Translations under genes and position numbers: made by a program
In this document: positions 15,948 through 25,166 of the stretch, in pieces
Numbering within the stretch: position 1 is the stretch's first letter
How the letters are laid out: every line of letters starts with the position of its first letter
DNA from: Burkholderiales bacterium
GTDB lineage: Bacteria; Pseudomonadota; Gammaproteobacteria; Burkholderiales; Burkholderiaceae_C
DNA length: 46,322 nt
Reading direction: 5' to 3'
Assembly: GCA_030603635.1 (NCBI GenBank)
Contig: JAUVXK010000008.1
Location: 1-46,322 of the forward strand
The notes under the pieces: generated by a model
Seen by the model: the letters and a program-made list of their open reading frames with translations, nothing else
Database searches by the model: none
Told to the model about the DNA's origin: nothing

Positions 15948-16877
15948 TCACACCCGGTCAATGATTTTTTCGCCGAACAGGCCTTGCGGACGGAACAGCA
16001 GGAACACGAGCGCCAGCACGTAGGCGAACCAGATTTCGATGCCGCCGCCCACCATGGGGCCGAGATAGATTTCGGAGAGCTTTTCCCCCACACCGATGAT
16101 CAGCCCGCCGATGATGGCTCCAGGCACCGAGGTCAGCCCCCCGAGGATGATCACGGGCAGCGCCTTGAGCGCCACAGTGGTCAGCGAGAACTGAACCCCG
16201 ATCTTGGAGCCCCAGATGATCCCGGCCACCAGGGCCGTGATGCCTGCGACGAACCACACGATGACCCACATCCGGCCCAGGGGAATGCCGATGGATTGGG
16301 CGGCCTGATGGTCGTCGGCCACGGCACGCAGGGCACGGCCGGTACCGGTTTTCTGGAAGAACATGCTCAGCGCGGCGACAAGGATGGCGGCCACCAGGGC
16401 GGCGATCATGTCTTCCTTGTTGATCAGCAGCCCGCCTTCGAAGACCTCCTCCATGATGAAGATCGGTTCCTTGGGCATGCCCACGTCGATGGAATAGACC
16501 GCGCTGCCGAAGATGGTCTGGCCGAAGCCGTCGAGAAAATAGGTGATCCCCAGCGTGGCCATGAGGAGCGTGACGCCTTCCTGGTTGACCAGGTGACGCA
16601 GCACCAGTCGCTCCACCAGCCATGCGAACGCCAGCATGCAGGCCGTCGCGAGGAAGAAGGCGACCACGTTGGCAAGCAGCTTGCTCTCGAAGCCGAACCA
16701 TTGCGGCACCCATTCCGAGAAACGGGCCATGGCCAGGGCGGCGAACAGCACCATCGCCCCCTGGGAGAAGTTGAACACCCCCGACGCCTTGAAGATGAGC
16801 ACGAAGCCCAGCGCCACCAGCGAATACAGCATGCCGGCCATCAGGCCACCCATGAGCGCTTCAATGAAAAATCCCAT
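15948..16877 (-). CDS. livH: LivH-type ABC transporter permease
   Basis: This 309-residue inner-membrane permease has about eight hydrophobic segments. The N-terminal LYSLVALGFVLIFKASGVFNF with the following SQGAMV is the standard LivH opening, and the C-terminal GGLTSVPGAIIGGLIIGVGE is the coupling region. It lies 11 bases after livG and 11 bases before livM, so the four transport genes share one transcript. A charged EEVFEGGLLINKEDM stretch in the middle is probably a periplasmic loop. Confidence 0.93.
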   Translation of the reverse strand: MGFFIEALMGGLMAGMLYSLVALGFVLIFKASGVFNFSQGAMVLFAALAMARFSEWVPQWFGFESKLLANVVAFFLATACMLAFAWLVERLVLRHLVNQEGVTLLMATLGITYFLDGFGQTIFGSAVYSIDVGMPKEPIFIMEEVFEGGLLINKEDMIAALVAAILVAALSMFFQKTGTGRALRAVADDHQAAQSIGIPLGRMWVIVWFVAGITALVAGIIWGSKIGVQFSLTTVALKALPVIILGGLTSVPGAIIGGLIIGVGEKLSEIYLGPMVGGGIEIWFAYVLALVFLLFRPQGLFGEKIIDRV

Positions 16878-16888
16878 GTCCTGTCTCC

Positions 16889-17674
16889 TCAGTGGCTGGT
16901 GCCCAGGTAGGCGCTGATCACGTCTTCGTTGTTGCGCACTTCGTCGGGCGTGCCGTCACCGATCTTCTTGCCGTAGTCCAGCACCACCACCCGGTCGGAA
17001 ATGTCCATCACCACACCCATGTCGTGCTCGATCAGCACGATGGTGGTGCCGAATTCGTCGTTCACGTCGAGGATGAAGCGGCACATGTCCTGCTTCTCTT
17101 CCACGTTCATGCCGGCCATGGGCTCGTCGAGCAGCAGGACCTGCGGCTCCATGGCCAGGGCGCGGCCCAGGTCCACCCGCTTCTGCAGGCCGTAGGGCAG
17201 CTGGCCCACGGGCGTTTTGCGATAGGCCTGGATTTCCAGGAAATCGATGATCTGCTCGACCTTTTCACGGTGTGCCACTTCTTCCTTCTCGGCCGGGCCG
17301 ATGCGCAGCGCCTGCAGGAAGATGTTGCTCCTGATGCGCAGGTTGCGCCCGGTCATGATGTTGTCGATCACGCTCATGCCCTTGAACAGGGCCAGGTTTT
17401 GGAAGGTGCGGGCGATGCCCATTTCCGCGACCTGTCGGCTGTTCATGTGCTTGAAGGTCTGGCCGCGGAAGGTGATCGAGCCTTCCTGGGGCTTGTAGAC
17501 ACCGTTGATGCAGTTGAGCATGGAGCTCTTGCCGGCGCCGTTGGGGCCTATGATGGCGCGGATTTCGTGCTCCTTCACGTTGAAGGATATGTCGGTCAGC
17601 GCCTTGACGCCGCCGAACCGCAGACTGATGTTCTGGACGTCCAGGATGACGTCACCCACTTGCTTGTGTGCCAT
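16889..17674 (-). CDS. livG: LivG-type ABC transporter ATP-binding protein
   Basis: This 261-residue ATPase is the partner of LivF. Walker A is GPNGAGKSS at about residues 42-50, the signature segment is LPYGLQKRVDLGRALA, and Walker B is VLLLDEPMAGMN. The C-terminal VVVLDYGKKIGDGTPDEVRNN and SAYLG are typical of LivG. It lies 32 bases after the acyl-CoA synthetase gene and 11 bases before livH. The start at 17674 gives the usual family length. Confidence 0.94.
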   Translation of the reverse strand: MAHKQVGDVILDVQNISLRFGGVKALTDISFNVKEHEIRAIIGPNGAGKSSMLNCINGVYKPQEGSITFRGQTFKHMNSRQVAEMGIARTFQNLALFKGMSVIDNIMTGRNLRIRSNIFLQALRIGPAEKEEVAHREKVEQIIDFLEIQAYRKTPVGQLPYGLQKRVDLGRALAMEPQVLLLDEPMAGMNVEEKQDMCRFILDVNDEFGTTIVLIEHDMGVVMDISDRVVVLDYGKKIGDGTPDEVRNNEDVISAYLGTSH

Positions 17675-17706
17675 GGTGTGTTCTCTTGCTGGGCGGGGGC
17701 GTGGCG

Positions 17707-19653
17707 TCAGGCGGCCTTCTGGACCGGGGCGAACGTTTTCGCGTCCATGAGCTTGAGGGTGGCGCTCACCTTGCCGGTGCGTCCGTCCTCGAACTTGACC
17801 TGGGTTTCGATGAACTGCTCCGCCTTGCCTTCATAAAGCGCATCGACCAGCACCCCGTATTTCTCGGCGATGAAACCCCGGCGAACCTTGTTGGTGCGGG
17901 TGAGTTCACCGTCGTCGGCGTCCAGTTCCTTGTGCAGCACCAGAAAACGGCTGATCTGGCTGCCGGCCAGCAGCACATCGCGGCTGAGGTCGGCGTTGAC
18001 CTTTTCCACGCAATCCTTGATGAGCTGGTAGACCTCGGGTTTCTGGGCCAGGTCGGTGTAGCCGGCGTAGGGCAGGTTGCGCCGTTCGGCCCAGTTGCCC
18101 ACCGCGTCGAAGTCGATGTTGATCATCACGCACACCTTCTCGCGGCCGTCGCCGTAGGCCACCGCCTCCTTGATGTGCGAGAAGAACTTGAGCTTGTTTT
18201 CCACGTACTTGGGCGCGAACATCGCGCCGTCGTTAGTACCGCCCTTGATTCGACCCACGTCCTTGACGCGGTCGATGATCTTGAGGTGGCCGCTGGCGTC
18301 GATGAAGCCGGCGTCGCTGGTGTGATACCAGCCGTCCTCGCTGAGGACCTCGCGGGTGGCCTTGTCGTTCTTGTAGTATTCCTTGAGCAGGCCGGGCGAC
18401 TTGACCAGGATTTCGCCGTTGTCGGCCAGCTTGATCTCCACCCCCTCGCAAGGCACGCCCACCGTGTCGGCGCGCACCTCATGGTCGGGTTGCAGGCAGA
18501 CGAACACAGCGGTCTCGGTGGAGCCGTACAGCTGCTTGAGGTTGATGCCGATGGAGCGGTAGAAGCTGAACAGGTCCGGGCCGATGGCCTCTCCCGCGGT
18601 GTAGGCCACGCGCACCCGGCTGAAGCCCAGGGTGTTGCGCAGAGGGCCGTACACGAAAAGGTTGCCCAGTCCATAAAGGAGGCGGTCCATGAAGCCCACG
18701 GATTTGCCGTCCATCAGGTCCGGGCCCACTTTGCGAGCGACGTTCATGAAGGCGTGGAACATCTTGCGCTTTACGGTGCCCGCATCTTCCATACGGATCA
18801 TCACGCTCGTCAGCAGGCCTTCGAACACGCGCGGAGGCGCGAAGTAGTAGGTCGGGCCGATCTCCTTGAGGTCGATCATCACCGTGCTGGAGGACTCCGG
18901 GCAGTTGACCACGTAGCCGCAGGCCAGCCACTGGGCGTAACTGAAGATGTTTTGTCCGATCCAGGCGGGCGGCAGGTAGGCCAGCACCTCTTCCTGGGCG
19001 GTCAGTTTGTCGAACTTGGCGCCGACGTCGGCTCTGTTGAGCAGGGTGTAATGGGTGTGGACCACGCCCTTCGGATTGCCGGTGGTGCCAGAGGTGAAGA
19101 ACATGGCGGCCACGTCGTCGGGCTGGGCCTTGTCGATTTCTTCCTGGAAGAAGTCCGGGTGCTCTTCGGCGTACACCTTGCCGGTGGCGATGACCTCCTT
19201 CAGTCCGGCCAGGCCTGGTTCGTCGTAGTTGCGCAGGCCGCGGGGGTCGTCGAACAGGATGTGCGTGAGCTGTGGGCACTGCTCACGGATTTCGAGCATC
19301 TTGTCCACCTGCTCCTGGTCTTCCACCACGGCAAAGCGCACCTCGGCGTTGTTGATGGGGAAGACGCATTCGGCGGCGACGGCGTCCTGGTACAGTGGCA
19401 CCGGGATGGCGCCCAGCGATTGGGCGGCGAGCATGGTCGCGTACAGGCGCGGGCGGTTGGCGCCGATGACGATCAGGTGCTCTCCACGCTGCAGGCCCAG
19501 CTGGTGCAGTCCGTCGGCCAGGTGATGGACCAGTTCGGCCATCTGTTGCCAGGTGGTGGTTTGCCAAATGCCGTATTCCTTCTCGCGCATGGCGGCGGCG
19601 CCGGGGCGCTTGGCCGCATGTTCCAGCAACAGCCGGGGGAACGTTGTCCGCAT
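17707..19653 (-). CDS. AMP-dependent synthetase, long-chain acyl-CoA synthetase-like
   Basis: This 648-residue ANL enzyme would convert an acid, ATP and CoA to acyl-CoA. The P-loop MFFTSGTTGNPKGVVHTH lies at about residues 180-197, then YGSTETAVFVCLQ, WYHTSDAGFIDASGHLKIIDRVKD, and a C-terminal domain ending in LTRTNKVRRGFIAEKY. It resembles long FadD15-type synthetases. The start at 19653 is chosen over one at 19728 because AGGAGA lies six bases before it and the family N-terminus begins there. It is the first gene of the livGHMKF-paaK operon, facing the Crp/Fnr gene across a 161-base gap. In similar betaproteobacterial clusters the partner substrates are aromatic or branched acids; here that is inference. 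Confidence 0.9.
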   Translation of the reverse strand: MRTTFPRLLLEHAAKRPGAAAMREKEYGIWQTTTWQQMAELVHHLADGLHQLGLQRGEHLIVIGANRPRLYATMLAAQSLGAIPVPLYQDAVAAECVFPINNAEVRFAVVEDQEQVDKMLEIREQCPQLTHILFDDPRGLRNYDEPGLAGLKEVIATGKVYAEEHPDFFQEEIDKAQPDDVAAMFFTSGTTGNPKGVVHTHYTLLNRADVGAKFDKLTAQEEVLAYLPPAWIGQNIFSYAQWLACGYVVNCPESSSTVMIDLKEIGPTYYFAPPRVFEGLLTSVMIRMEDAGTVKRKMFHAFMNVARKVGPDLMDGKSVGFMDRLLYGLGNLFVYGPLRNTLGFSRVRVAYTAGEAIGPDLFSFYRSIGINLKQLYGSTETAVFVCLQPDHEVRADTVGVPCEGVEIKLADNGEILVKSPGLLKEYYKNDKATREVLSEDGWYHTSDAGFIDASGHLKIIDRVKDVGRIKGGTNDGAMFAPKYVENKLKFFSHIKEAVAYGDGREKVCVMINIDFDAVGNWAERRNLPYAGYTDLAQKPEVYQLIKDCVEKVNADLSRDVLLAGSQISRFLVLHKELDADDGELTRTNKVRRGFIAEKYGVLVDALYEGKAEQFIETQVKFEDGRTGKVSATLKLMDAKTFAPVQKAA

Positions 19654-19761
19654 GTTGTCTCCTGTGGGCACGGGCCAGCCGCAAGAATGGAGCGGGCTGG
19701 CTGGATCTGATGCGGACTGTACGGCCAAGGTTTGACGTCATGTTGTCCTTCCGTTGACAAT

Positions 19762-19794
19762 CTAGGGTTGTTACCCACTAGGAGTTTCCCTAGG
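19762..19794. promoter_or_regulatory. CTAGG-repeat region between the CoA-ligase operon and the Crp/Fnr gene
   Basis: Three copies of CTAGG start at 19762, 19778 and 19790. The last two belong to a dyad, CTAGG-N6-CCTAG (19778-19793), and a second dyad, CTAGGG...CCCTAG, spans 19762-19793. A TTGACA hexamer at 19754-19759 lies just outside but has no good -10 partner at normal spacing. The position between divergent genes fits an operator for the Crp/Fnr-like protein or another regulator. Confidence 0.5.
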
Positions 19795-19814
19795 TTCAAT
19801 CTGGAGGGGTGTTC

Positions 19815-20555
19815 ATGATCCGGCGAAATGGCCTGCGGCAGCGAGCCCGTGCGCTCAGCGACGAGGAGTTTGCGTCCATTCCCTGGGTGCGGCGACTGGC
19901 CTCCAGTGAGCAGGACAGGGTACGGGAGGGCATGGTGGTCACACTCGCCCACCCTGGAGATTACATCTGCCGAATCGGGCGGCCAGTCACCTACTGGTTT
20001 GGCCTCATGGAGGGGCTGCTGAAGATGAGCAACGACGACAGTCAGGGGCCGATCATGACCTTTGCTGGTCTGGCCCCGGGCGGGTGGTTTGGAGAGGGTA
20101 CGGCACTCAAGCGCGAAATCTACCGCTACAACGTGCAGGCGTTGCGCAAGAGCCTGGTGGCGGGGCTGCCGGTCGAGACGTTCCACTGGCTGCTGGACCA
20201 CTCCATCGGCTTCAACCGCTTCGTGATGTGGCAGCTCAATGAACGACTGGGCCAGTTTATCGCCGCCCGAGAGATCGACCGCATCACCGATCCGGACGTC
20301 CGTGTCGCGCGCAGCCTGGCCAACCTGTTCCATCCCGGACTGTTTCCCGGTGTGGGCGGACTGCTCCGCATCACCCAGCAGGAACTGGCGTATCTGGTGG
20401 GGCTGTCTCGCCAGCGGGTGAACCAGGCGCTGGCGGTGCTGGACGAAGCCGGTCTGATCGAGGTGGCCTATGGGGGACTGAAGATGCTGGACCTGCCGCA
20501 GTTGCGTTCGTTTGCCGGGCAACGCGCCGAAGCGGGTCCGAGTCTGGACCGATAA
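19815..20555 (+). CDS. Crp/Fnr-family transcriptional regulator
   Basis: This 246-residue protein has an N-terminal cyclic-nucleotide-like fold (about residues 25-140; VTLAHPGDYICRIG and PGGWFGEGTAL) and a C-terminal winged helix, with ITQQELAYLVGLSRQRVNQALAVLDEAGLI as the helix-turn-helix. There is no N-terminal cysteine cluster as in Fnr, and the Crp cAMP-binding residues are not recognisable, so the effector is unknown. A GGAGGGG Shine-Dalgarno at 19803-19809 supports the ATG at 19815; a GTG at 19809 is the alternative. It is divergent from the CoA-ligase/liv operon, which it probably controls. The stop overlaps the next start by one base. Confidence 0.88.
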   Translation: MIRRNGLRQRARALSDEEFASIPWVRRLASSEQDRVREGMVVTLAHPGDYICRIGRPVTYWFGLMEGLLKMSNDDSQGPIMTFAGLAPGGWFGEGTALKREIYRYNVQALRKSLVAGLPVETFHWLLDHSIGFNRFVMWQLNERLGQFIAAREIDRITDPDVRVARSLANLFHPGLFPGVGGLLRITQQELAYLVGLSRQRVNQALAVLDEAGLIEVAYGGLKMLDLPQLRSFAGQRAEAGPSLDR

Positions 20556-21439
20556 TGCCCCAACCCATCATGTCTCGCACACTGCACCTGCCCCGTACCC
20601 CGTCGTCCCCGTCGCAAAAGCCGGCGCCTGACCGCTCGCGGTCGCCGGCACCGGCCGACCCGGTGGCCATACGCCTGAACAAGCGCCTGGCCGACATGGG
20701 GCTCTGTTCCCGCCGCGAGGCCGATGAGTGGATCGCCCGTGGCTGGGTGCGCGTCAATGGTCAGCTGGCGCAGACCGGCCAGACCGTGAGGCTGGCCGAC
20801 CAGGTGGAGGTGGCGCCCCAGGCCAGCGAACGGCAGCAGTCGCGCGTGACCATCTTGCTGCACAAACCCGTGGGGTATGTGAGTGGCCTGCCGGAAGACG
20901 GCCATCAGAGCGCGGCGGTGCTGGTCAAGCCCGGCACGCGCTGGCGGGAAGACCGGGCTCGGCGCCGGTTCGAGGCCGCTCACACCAGGGGGCTTGCTCC
21001 TGCAGGACGGCTGGACATCGATTCCACCGGCTTGCTGGTGCTCACGCAGGACGGTCGCGTCGCGAAGGCGCTGATTGGCGAAACCTCCGGAGTCGAGAAG
21101 GAGTATCTGGTGCGCGTGCAATGGGCCCCCCATGGCCCGCGCGGTGCCGGTGTGGTGGCGCAGAACGTGCAGGCGGTGTTTCCGGCCGAGCGGTTGGCCC
21201 TGTTGCGGCATGGCCTGTTGCTGGACGGGCAGCCGCTGAAGCCCGCCCGCGTGGACTGGCAGAACCCGGAACAGCTCCGTTTCGTGCTCCTGGAGGGGAA
21301 GAAGCGGCAGATCCGCCGCATGTGCGAGCAGGTGGGACTGCATGTGGTGGGGCTCAAGCGCATCCGCATCGGCCGGGTGACGCTGGGCAACCTGCCGCTG
21401 GGGCAGTGGCGTTATCTGGACGAGCACGAGCGGTTCTGA
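20555..21439 (+). CDS. rluF: RluF-type 23S rRNA pseudouridine synthase
   Basis: This 294-residue enzyme would isomerise a uridine in 23S rRNA. After a proline-rich, basic N-terminal tail comes an S4 RNA-binding domain at about residues 46-95 ([21 protein letters not shown]), then the RsuA/RluB/E/F catalytic domain with [10 protein letters not shown], the aspartate motif [17 protein letters not shown], and [17 protein letters not shown]. The last motif and total length fit RluF better than RluB, but the assignment within the group is moderate. Its start codon overlaps the Crp/Fnr stop (TAATG), so it is translationally coupled to a regulator with no obvious functional link. Confidence 0.85.
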   Translation: MPQPIMSRTLHLPRTPSSPSQKPAPDRSRSPAPADPVAIRLNKRLADMGLCSRREADEWIARGWVRVNGQLAQTGQTVRLADQVEVAPQASERQQSRVTILLHKPVGYVSGLPEDGHQSAAVLVKPGTRWREDRARRRFEAAHTRGLAPAGRLDIDSTGLLVLTQDGRVAKALIGETSGVEKEYLVRVQWAPHGPRGAGVVAQNVQAVFPAERLALLRHGLLLDGQPLKPARVDWQNPEQLRFVLLEGKKRQIRRMCEQVGLHVVGLKRIRIGRVTLGNLPLGQWRYLDEHERF

Positions 21440-21572
21440 GGGTTTCCTCCGGTGTCCGTGCAGGGCGCCTCTTGAAATCGGCGCAGGGGCACCCATGTCG
21501 GGGAAGTCTGCGTGCCGGCCCCGGCCGGGCGCGTGCGTCCCTTTTCAACCCTCACAGACACCGTTACCTGTC

Positions 21573-23504
21573 ATGAGCCAACAACACGCTTTTCAGGCCG
21601 AGGTCGCGCAACTGCTGCACCTGGTCACCCACTCGCTGTATTCCAACAAGGACATCTTCCTGCGGGAGCTGATTTCGAACGCGTCGGACGCCTGCGACAA
21701 GCTCCGTTTCGAGGCCCTTCATGACGCCGGCCTGTATGAAAACACCCCGAACCTGGAGGTTCGCGTCCAGTTCGACAAGGACGCCAAAACCCTCACCATC
21801 ACCGACAACGGCATCGGCATGAGCGAGGCCGAGGCCATCGATCATCTGGGCACCATCGCCAAGAGCGGCACGCGCGACTTCATGAGCCGTCTCAGCGGGG
21901 ACCAGAAGAAGGACGCCCAGCTCATCGGTCAGTTCGGGGTGGGTTTCTATTCGGGCTTCATCGTGGCCGATCGCATCACCGTCGAAAGTCGCCGTGCCGG
22001 CCTCAAGCCCGAGGAAGGAGTGCGCTGGGTGAGCAGCGGCAGTGGCGCTTTCGAGACCGAGGCCATCACCCGTGTCGAACGGGGCACCAGCGTCATCCTG
22101 CACCTGCGCGACGACGCCAGCGAGTACCTGAACCGCTGGAAGCTCAAGCAGATCATCGGGAAATACTCGGACCACATCAGCCTGCCCATCCTCATGCAGA
22201 AAGAGGAATGGGACCAGGACAAGAGCGAATACGTGCTGCAGGCCGACTGGGAAGCGGTGAATTCGGCCAGCGCCCTGTGGACGCGCCCCAAGAAGGACAT
22301 CAGCGACGAACAGTACGTCGATTTCTACCAGAACATCAGCTACGACAACGAGGCGCCGCTGACCTGGAGCCACAACCGCGTCGAAGGCAGCACCGAGTAC
22401 ACGCAGCTGCTCTACATTCCGGCCAAGGCGCCGCACGACCTGTGGAACCGTGACAAGAAGGCCGGCGTGAAGCTGTACGTGAAGCGTGTGTTCATCATGG
22501 ACGATGCCGAGGCGCTCATGCCCACCTACCTGCGCTGGGTGAAAGGGGTCATCGATTCGGCCGACCTGCCGCTGAACGTCAGCCGCGAACTGCTGCAGGA
22601 AAGCCGCGACGTGAAGGCCATCCGCGAGGGCAACACCCGCCGCGTGCTGACCATGCTTGAAGACCTCGCCAGGAAGGACCGCCTGCCCACGGGCGAGGAC
22701 TGGGAGCGCCTGAGCGACGAGGAGAAAGCCGAGGCCGAGGCCGATGCCGGCAAGTTCACGCGTTTCTATGCGGAATTCGGCGCGGTGCTCAAGGAAGGGT
22801 TGGGCGAGGACTTCGGCAACCGCGAGCGCCTGGCCAAGCTGCTGCGTTTCGCCTCCACCCAGAGCGACGCGGTGGGCGTGAGCCTGGCCGACTACAAGGC
22901 CCGCATGAAGGAGGGTCAGGAGGCCATCTACTACATCACCGCCGACACGCTGGCTGCGGCCAGGAACAGCCCGCAACTCGAAGTCTTCCGCAAGAAGGGC
23001 ATCGAGGTGCTGCTGATGACCGACCGGGTGGACGAGTGGGCGCTGTCCTTCCTGCACGAATTCGACGGCACCCCGCTGCAGAGCGTGGCCAAGGGGGCGG
23101 TGGACCTGGGCAAGCTGCAGGACGAAGAAGAAAAGAAGGCCGCCGAACAGGCCGCCGAATCCTTCAAGCCGGTGCTCGACAGGCTGAAGGCATCCTTGAA
23201 GGACAAGGCCAAGGACGTGCGCGTGACCTCCCGCCTGGTGGATTCGCCGGCCTGTCTGGTGGTCGAGGACGGGGACTATTCCATGCAACTGGCGCGCATG
23301 CTGAAGCAGGCCGGCCAGCAGGCGCCGGAAGTCAAGCCCATCCTGGAGGTCAACGCCGATCACGCCCTGGTGAAAAAGCTGGACGGGCATCCGCAGTTTG
23401 ACGAGCTGGCCCACATCCTGTTCGACCAGGCGCTGTTGGCCGAGGGGGGCCTGCCGGAAGACCCGGCGGCCTATGTGAAGCGGGTCAATGCACTCCTGGT
23501 GTGA
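21573..23504 (+). CDS. htpG: Molecular chaperone HtpG (Hsp90)
   Basis: This 643-residue cytoplasmic chaperone has the N-terminal ATP-binding domain with [30 protein letters not shown] and [11 protein letters not shown], the middle domain around [19 protein letters not shown], and a C-terminal dimerisation domain. The start MSQQHAF at 21573 matches the family; a longer frame to 21495 adds a proline-rich tail without homology. No Shine-Dalgarno is visible. The 133-base gap after the pseudouridine synthase gene may hold its promoter, although no clear heat-shock promoter was seen. The stop is three bases from the stop of the convergent P-loop gene. Confidence 0.97.
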   Translation: MSQQHAFQAEVAQLLHLVTHSLYSNKDIFLRELISNASDACDKLRFEALHDAGLYENTPNLEVRVQFDKDAKTLTITDNGIGMSEAEAIDHLGTIAKSGTRDFMSRLSGDQKKDAQLIGQFGVGFYSGFIVADRITVESRRAGLKPEEGVRWVSSGSGAFETEAITRVERGTSVILHLRDDASEYLNRWKLKQIIGKYSDHISLPILMQKEEWDQDKSEYVLQADWEAVNSASALWTRPKKDISDEQYVDFYQNISYDNEAPLTWSHNRVEGSTEYTQLLYIPAKAPHDLWNRDKKAGVKLYVKRVFIMDDAEALMPTYLRWVKGVIDSADLPLNVSRELLQESRDVKAIREGNTRRVLTMLEDLARKDRLPTGEDWERLSDEEKAEAEADAGKFTRFYAEFGAVLKEGLGEDFGNRERLAKLLRFASTQSDAVGVSLADYKARMKEGQEAIYYITADTLAAARNSPQLEVFRKKGIEVLLMTDRVDEWALSFLHEFDGTPLQSVAKGAVDLGKLQDEEEKKAAEQAAESFKPVLDRLKASLKDKAKDVRVTSRLVDSPACLVVEDGDYSMQLARMLKQAGQQAPEVKPILEVNADHALVKKLDGHPQFDELAHILFDQALLAEGGLPEDPAAYVKRVNALLV

Positions 23505-23507
23505 GGT

Positions 23508-24101
23508 TCATTCCAGCGTGCCGGCGAACTCGATGATCGCCTTGTGGTCGGGCGGGAGCACGGTGAACTTGATGCCCGCCTCGACCAGCACGCTGCGCAG
23601 GTCCTTGTCCACCTGCTGGGCCTGGGCCTCGTCCTGAAGCCGGCCGCTGCGCACGTAGGGTTTGTCGAGGTCGCGCTGCACCAGGATGTTCACGTTGTTG
23701 AACTGCTTGTACCAGGCCAGGATCTGCTGGTGCGTCTTCTGCACGTCGCACACGTTGTCCGGGTAGTGGGCGTTGTAGTAGAGCAGTTGCGGCAGCGCCC
23801 CTTCGGTGACGAGAAACGCCACCTGACCGTCCAGCACTTCCAGCATGCGGTATTGCTGCAGCGCGATGCCGTACTGGTTGCGCAGGGCGTCGGTGTCGCG
23901 TTGCCAGACCAGCATCTTGCCGATGTCGGGCACGGTTTCGACCGTCTTGTGGCGCAGATGCAGCTTGAGCACGATGGCCGATGAATACAGCGACTTGTCG
24001 CAGCCCGGCCCGCCAATGATGTTGATGACCTTGGTGGGGTAGCGCCGCAGTTTCGCTTCCGGCAAGCTGGTGGGCACATAGCCCGCGATGGTGGTGCTCA
24101 T
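23508..24101 (-). CDS. P-loop NTPase (AAA_28/kinase-like) with Asp in the Walker A motif
   Basis: This 197-residue soluble protein resembles phage-type AAA_28 or nucleoside-kinase-like ATPases. KVINIIGGPGCDKS at residues 24-37 is the P-loop. The glycine normally before the lysine is Asp35 here, while Lys36 and Ser37 remain. A C-terminal SGRLQDEAQAQQVDKDLR stretch matches the Gly-Arg-x-Gln-x-Glu signature of related phage proteins and is probably the lid region. Substrate and role are unknown. It is convergent with htpG (three bases between stops) and lies 33 bases downstream of srkA, so it may be co-transcribed with that kinase gene. Confidence 0.75.
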   Translation of the reverse strand: MSTTIAGYVPTSLPEAKLRRYPTKVINIIGGPGCDKSLYSSAIVLKLHLRHKTVETVPDIGKMLVWQRDTDALRNQYGIALQQYRMLEVLDGQVAFLVTEGALPQLLYYNAHYPDNVCDVQKTHQQILAWYKQFNNVNILVQRDLDKPYVRSGRLQDEAQAQQVDKDLRSVLVEAGIKFTVLPPDHKAIIEFAGTLE

Positions 24102-24134
24102 GTCTCCGATCTCCTGGCGCGGACGGGCGTGCCC

Positions 24135-25124
24135 TCATGCTACCAAAGGATCGCCCTCCATGGCAGCCACCTGATCCCACAGCGTCTGTGCCTGTTCCAG
24201 CCAGTAGCTCCCGCTGCCGAACCAGGGGAAGTGGATGGGGAAGGTGGGGTCGTCCCAGCGTCTGGCCAGCCAGGCGCTGTAATGGATGAGGCGCAGCGTC
24301 CGCAGGGGCTCGATCAGCGCCAGCTCCCGGCGGTCGAAGGGCCGCAAGGTCTCGTAGCCGTCCAGCAAGGCGCCGAGCTGGTGTTGCTGCTGTGCGCGGT
24401 CGCCGCTGAGCAGCATCCACAGGTCTTGCACCGCCGGGCCGGCACAGGCGTCGTCCAGGTCCACGAAATGCGGGCCACCGCCCGGCCGGTCCGTGGGGGT
24501 CCACAGGATGTTGCCCGGGTGGCAGTCGCCATGCAGTCGCAGTTCCGGAAACGGGGTGCGGGCCCATGCCGCTTCGACGGCTTGCAGCGCCGCCTCGGCG
24601 GCCGAGCGCCAGCGGGTATTCGCCTCGGCTGGAATGAGCCCTTGCGCCAGCAGTTCAGCCATCGGTTCCCGGCCAAGACGGGGAACGCCCAGCGCAGGCC
24701 GGTGCGTGAACGGTGTTTGTGCGCCCACCAGGTGCAGGCGGGCCAGGAAGCGCCCGATCCATTCCAGCACCTCGGGGTCGTCCAGTTCGGGGGGCCGCCC
24801 ACCGCGCCTCGGGCTGACGCTGAAGGCGAAGCCGCCGTGCCGGTGCAGGGTCCGGCCTTGCAGCCGCAGCGGTGCGACGACAGGCACCTCCGCTTCGGCC
24901 AGCGCAAGGGCAAAGGCATGCTCTTCCTCGATCTGCTCGGTGGTCCAGCGGCCGGGGCGATAGAACTTGGTCACCACGGCGCTGCCGTCTTCCAGGTGAA
25001 CCAGATAGACCCGGTTTTCGTAGGAGTTGAGCGCGGTCAGGCGGCCGTCGCCGTGCAGTCCGACGCGGGAGAGCGCGTCGAGAACCGTGTCGGGCGTCAG
25101 GGTGTCGTAGGGGTGCGGGTGCAT
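24135..25124 (-). CDS. srkA: Stress response kinase A (SrkA/YihE/RdoA family)
   Basis: This 329-residue protein, the same length as E. coli SrkA (328), is a serine/threonine kinase of the choline-kinase-like fold that counteracts stress-induced death. The catalytic loop LRLHGDCHPGNILW and the metal-binding FVDLDDACAGPAVQDLWMLL are intact, as is the N-terminal LNSYENRVYLVHLEDGSAVVTKFYRPGRW. The start at 25124 (MHPHPYDTLTPD) fits the family; a frame to 25160 adds a non-conserved tail. It is divergent from the methyltransferase gene across 42 bases. Confidence 0.94.
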   Translation of the reverse strand: MHPHPYDTLTPDTVLDALSRVGLHGDGRLTALNSYENRVYLVHLEDGSAVVTKFYRPGRWTTEQIEEEHAFALALAEAEVPVVAPLRLQGRTLHRHGGFAFSVSPRRGGRPPELDDPEVLEWIGRFLARLHLVGAQTPFTHRPALGVPRLGREPMAELLAQGLIPAEANTRWRSAAEAALQAVEAAWARTPFPELRLHGDCHPGNILWTPTDRPGGGPHFVDLDDACAGPAVQDLWMLLSGDRAQQQHQLGALLDGYETLRPFDRRELALIEPLRTLRLIHYSAWLARRWDDPTFPIHFPWFGSGSYWLEQAQTLWDQVAAMEGDPLVA

Positions 25125-25166
25125 GGTGAGGGATTGTGCCTGGGTGCGGTTGTTTATCATCCGCCC

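Noticed and set aside
17668-19710. 680-codon plus-strand frame opposite the acyl-CoA synthetase gene
   Set aside because: It mirrors the codon bias of a well-supported ligase gene; no domain is recognisable.
21564-23414. 616-codon minus-strand frame opposite htpG
   Set aside because: htpG is unmistakable on the other strand and the antisense product shows only biased composition.
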